DNA of 25,217 nucleotides, from assembly GCA_030374735.1 (NCBI GenBank), contig JASCIV010000304.1, positions 1-25,217 on the forward strand, given 5' to 3'. Below the pieces are notes generated by a model. That model was given only the letters and a program-made list of their open reading frames with translations. It searched no databases and was not told the origin of the DNA. This stretch comes from Gracilaria caudata. Taxonomy: Eukaryota > Rhodophyta > Florideophyceae > Gracilariales > Gracilariaceae. Shown piece by piece: positions 23,473 to 25,217 of the stretch (its first letter is position 1; the number at the start of each line of letters is the position of its first letter). The position numbers were made by a program, and so were the translations under genes.

Positions 23473-24585
23473 ATGGTGGTTATTCCGATCACTGCAAATT
23501 TGTTCAGCGTCGTAACGACACTTTTATCGACACTCAGTGAGCTAGCGATGTATCGGACACTTCGCCGTCTACTCGCGATCTGGCAGTGCCGCGTCATGAG
23601 CCAAAACAGGGCCTTATCCATTCGCTCTCAGAAAAAACGACTAACGGCAATTGCATGGGGCTCGTTAGCGATATTCGTGATGTTGGAAACGGTGCTATCG
23701 GCTTTCAGTGACCCCGTGACAATTGCACAAGACACCGTGGAAGACTGCGCGCGACTTGTTGCGACGCCACATGCCACCCAGACGTTAACTGCAGGAGAAC
23801 TGGGTGACGAAGCACGCATACTTTGCAAGAAGATAGACTTGGAGCGCGGATTTCTTGTGAAAGAACACGGTGCGAACATCAGTACTACTATTAGAAATAT
23901 ACAGAATACGGAACGCGCTGTTCGTTGTGAGGAACAAGAACTGTATGGATACTTTCGAGGCCAGCAGGTGAACCGCGATGTGCGAAACCACACAGCGGCA
24001 TGCGTGGGCGGGACGTGTGTATATGTGATTGTGGATGGGGAGGATGTATACCTTTCTGCGCGCCCCACGCACGAAGAGCGTAGTTTGGAGGCGGACAAGA
24101 CTTGGTTCGCATTTCTGAAGACACGAGTGCGGTTCAAAATCCCTAATGAGTACAAGCGACAAATGACGATGCGGCTGGCACGAGCAATGGAGCGTGGGGA
24201 GCGTGACGAAGAACGGCTGCGCGCCCTCACGCTTCTAGGAGTAAGGACAGATCGATGTGTGCGCCCGGACGATGAGATTGGGGGACGGGATGGCACGGAG
24301 GTTGCTGCATGGTTATTGGCGGGGGCAGGCGTGATTTGGATGGTCACACTGGGGGCGGGTTTGGCAGCTGAGAGCCGATGGGCGCGAAAGATGGGCTTCT
24401 TCGATATGGGATGCGAGGTGCAGTGGGCGCGGAAGAGTTTTCTCGAAAACTTTCGAGAACATCATGCGGGGGACGGCGAAGTTCTGATACGCGGGGTGAT
24501 GGTAGACGGAGAACGGTGCGTTATGGTGGTGCACGCCAATAATGGAGAAGAATCATTCATCTCGTCTCCTTCTACTACACCGTGA
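23473..24585 (+). CDS. Three-TM ectodomain membrane protein, paralog D (undescribed family)
   Basis: This 370-aa relative of paralog C shares the start MV(V/I)IP, TM1 (about 5-22), TM2 (56-78), the ectodomain with Cys151/177/182/262 and sequons NIS and NHT, TM3 (276-298), and the tail motif FFDMGCEVQWARKSF followed by LIRGVMVDGERCVMVV. Cys182-VYVIVDGEDVYLS aligns in character with CLLILRANNTVYIS of paralog C and CRVLVTTEKSSEVWTLS of paralog A. The ectodomain between 195 and 260 is rich in Arg and Glu and differs strongly from C. The ATG is supported by alignment to C, although an AT repeat lies only 5 nt upstream. The 3' flank runs into RNase H DNA after about 160 bp. Function unknown. Confidence 0.82.
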   Translation: MVVIPITANLFSVVTTLLSTLSELAMYRTLRRLLAIWQCRVMSQNRALSIRSQKKRLTAIAWGSLAIFVMLETVLSAFSDPVTIAQDTVEDCARLVATPHATQTLTAGELGDEARILCKKIDLERGFLVKEHGANISTTIRNIQNTERAVRCEEQELYGYFRGQQVNRDVRNHTAACVGGTCVYVIVDGEDVYLSARPTHEERSLEADKTWFAFLKTRVRFKIPNEYKRQMTMRLARAMERGERDEERLRALTLLGVRTDRCVRPDDEIGGRDGTEVAAWLLAGAGVIWMVTLGAGLAAESRWARKMGFFDMGCEVQWARKSFLENFREHHAGDGEVLIRGVMVDGERCVMVVHANNGEESFISSPSTTP

Positions 24586-24746
24586 ACGTAAGGATCGTCG
24601 CCAAGAGGATGATGCACGAAAGCACGAACAAGAACAAACGAAGAGGCTTTGTTTTAGAATGGAGAAGGATGGTTTTTGCGCAGGGCGGGGCAAAGGGCTG
24701 ATGGTTGACTATCATGGCGGTGAGCTTTCCACTTTCTCGTGCATAA

Positions 24747-25217
24747 AGCTGGGAAAACGAAAGGGGAAGTGGAGCGTCGGCCTATGAAATCTACTTTCGT
24801 AGCGGCCAAGACCCTGTCCAAAACGCAGTGCCCGCGGGAGTTAATGTCAGCTCGTTCACGGCGGAGGTTCTGGCAATGACGGCAGCGCTAAAAAGCTTGC
24901 CTAGTGATTTCGAAGGTTGCATCCGTGTTTTCACGGACTCTCGCTCAACCGTCGATGCGCTGCAGGGTGACGTAAGGTGTCAGGCGTTTTCTGTGCAGCG
25001 CCTCGGTAACGAGCTACAGGCTAAGAGCCAGCGATGCACTGTTATTGTTTCGTGGATTCCGAGTCACTGCGGAACAGTCGAAAATGAAAGGGTAGATCAT
25101 CGTGCTAAGATGGGTTTAATGCTGCCAATTGACGACCAGGTGAAGGTCGGACACGATTTGCTGGATGTTAAGGCTGCGTTACGGTTGAATCAAGGTAATA
25201 GAGTATTACTTCCAGAG
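24747..25217 (+). mobile_element. LINE-type RNase H fragment, open at window end
   Basis: The frame is open from just after a TAA (24744-24746) to the last base, 157 codons. It reads GSGASAYEIYFRSGQ, then FTAEVLAMTAALKSL (catalytic Glu helix), RVFTDSRSTVDALQG (catalytic Asp) and SWIPSHCGTVENERVDHRAK (the His/Asp motif of retroelement RNase H). This order is that of the RNase H domain at the 3' end of non-LTR retrotransposons. The first catalytic Asp, expected just before the Ser-Trp-Glu at 24747, is replaced by the stop, and no reverse transcriptase is visible upstream. So this copy is 5'-truncated or decayed, or else starts by an unseen splice. Confidence 0.8.

Overview
The window looks like nuclear DNA of a compact, intron-poor photosynthetic eukaryote, most likely a unicellular red alga of the Porphyridium type. 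This is inferred from content, not proven. The evidence is a plastid HCF173-like psbA translation factor (SDR plus CIA30 domains) whose N-terminus reads as a plain transit peptide, together with ASF1, NOLC1/SRP40, C4-methylsterol oxidase, a mitochondrial-type bL17, an ER-lumenal HDEL protein and TATA boxes. Only two clear introns are visible (112 and 110 nt). Both start GTACGT and both sit near the 5' end of their gene.

Layout: (1) 0.1-5.6 kb is a conserved block, very GC-rich for its first 2.7 kb: trehalose-phosphatase (+), a secreted HDEL-tailed FkbM-type methyltransferase (-), an HCF173-like factor (+) and endonuclease V (-). (2) 5.6-7.2 kb is AT-rich with no convincing gene. (3) 7.2-9.2 kb holds a 668-aa protein of unknown family whose central region fits the order of elements of a TIR domain, including a W-x3-E motif. 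(4) 9.7-14.0 kb is a tandem duplication of a three-TM, ectodomain-bearing membrane protein; the duplicated unit includes about 0.4 kb of promoter. (5) 14.8-20.6 kb is a second conserved block: bL17m (+), ASF1 (+, one intron), C4-methylsterol oxidase (-) and NOLC1/SRP40 (+, one intron), followed by a 34-codon Cys-rich ORF with LSD1-type zinc-finger spacing. (6) 21.4-25.2 kb is another accessory block: two divergent membrane proteins with the same three-TM layout as the pair in (4), RNase-H-like remnants, and a LINE-type RNase H fragment running off the window end.

Housekeeping genes therefore alternate with islands of lineage-specific genes. No operon logic is expected, although several neighbours are divergent or convergent pairs sharing short intergenic DNA. 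The best candidates for something undescribed are the four-member three-TM family (10142-11623, 12524-14008, 21457-22557, 23473-24585) and the TIR-like protein just upstream of it. Whether the two act together is speculation; the sequence shows only proximity.
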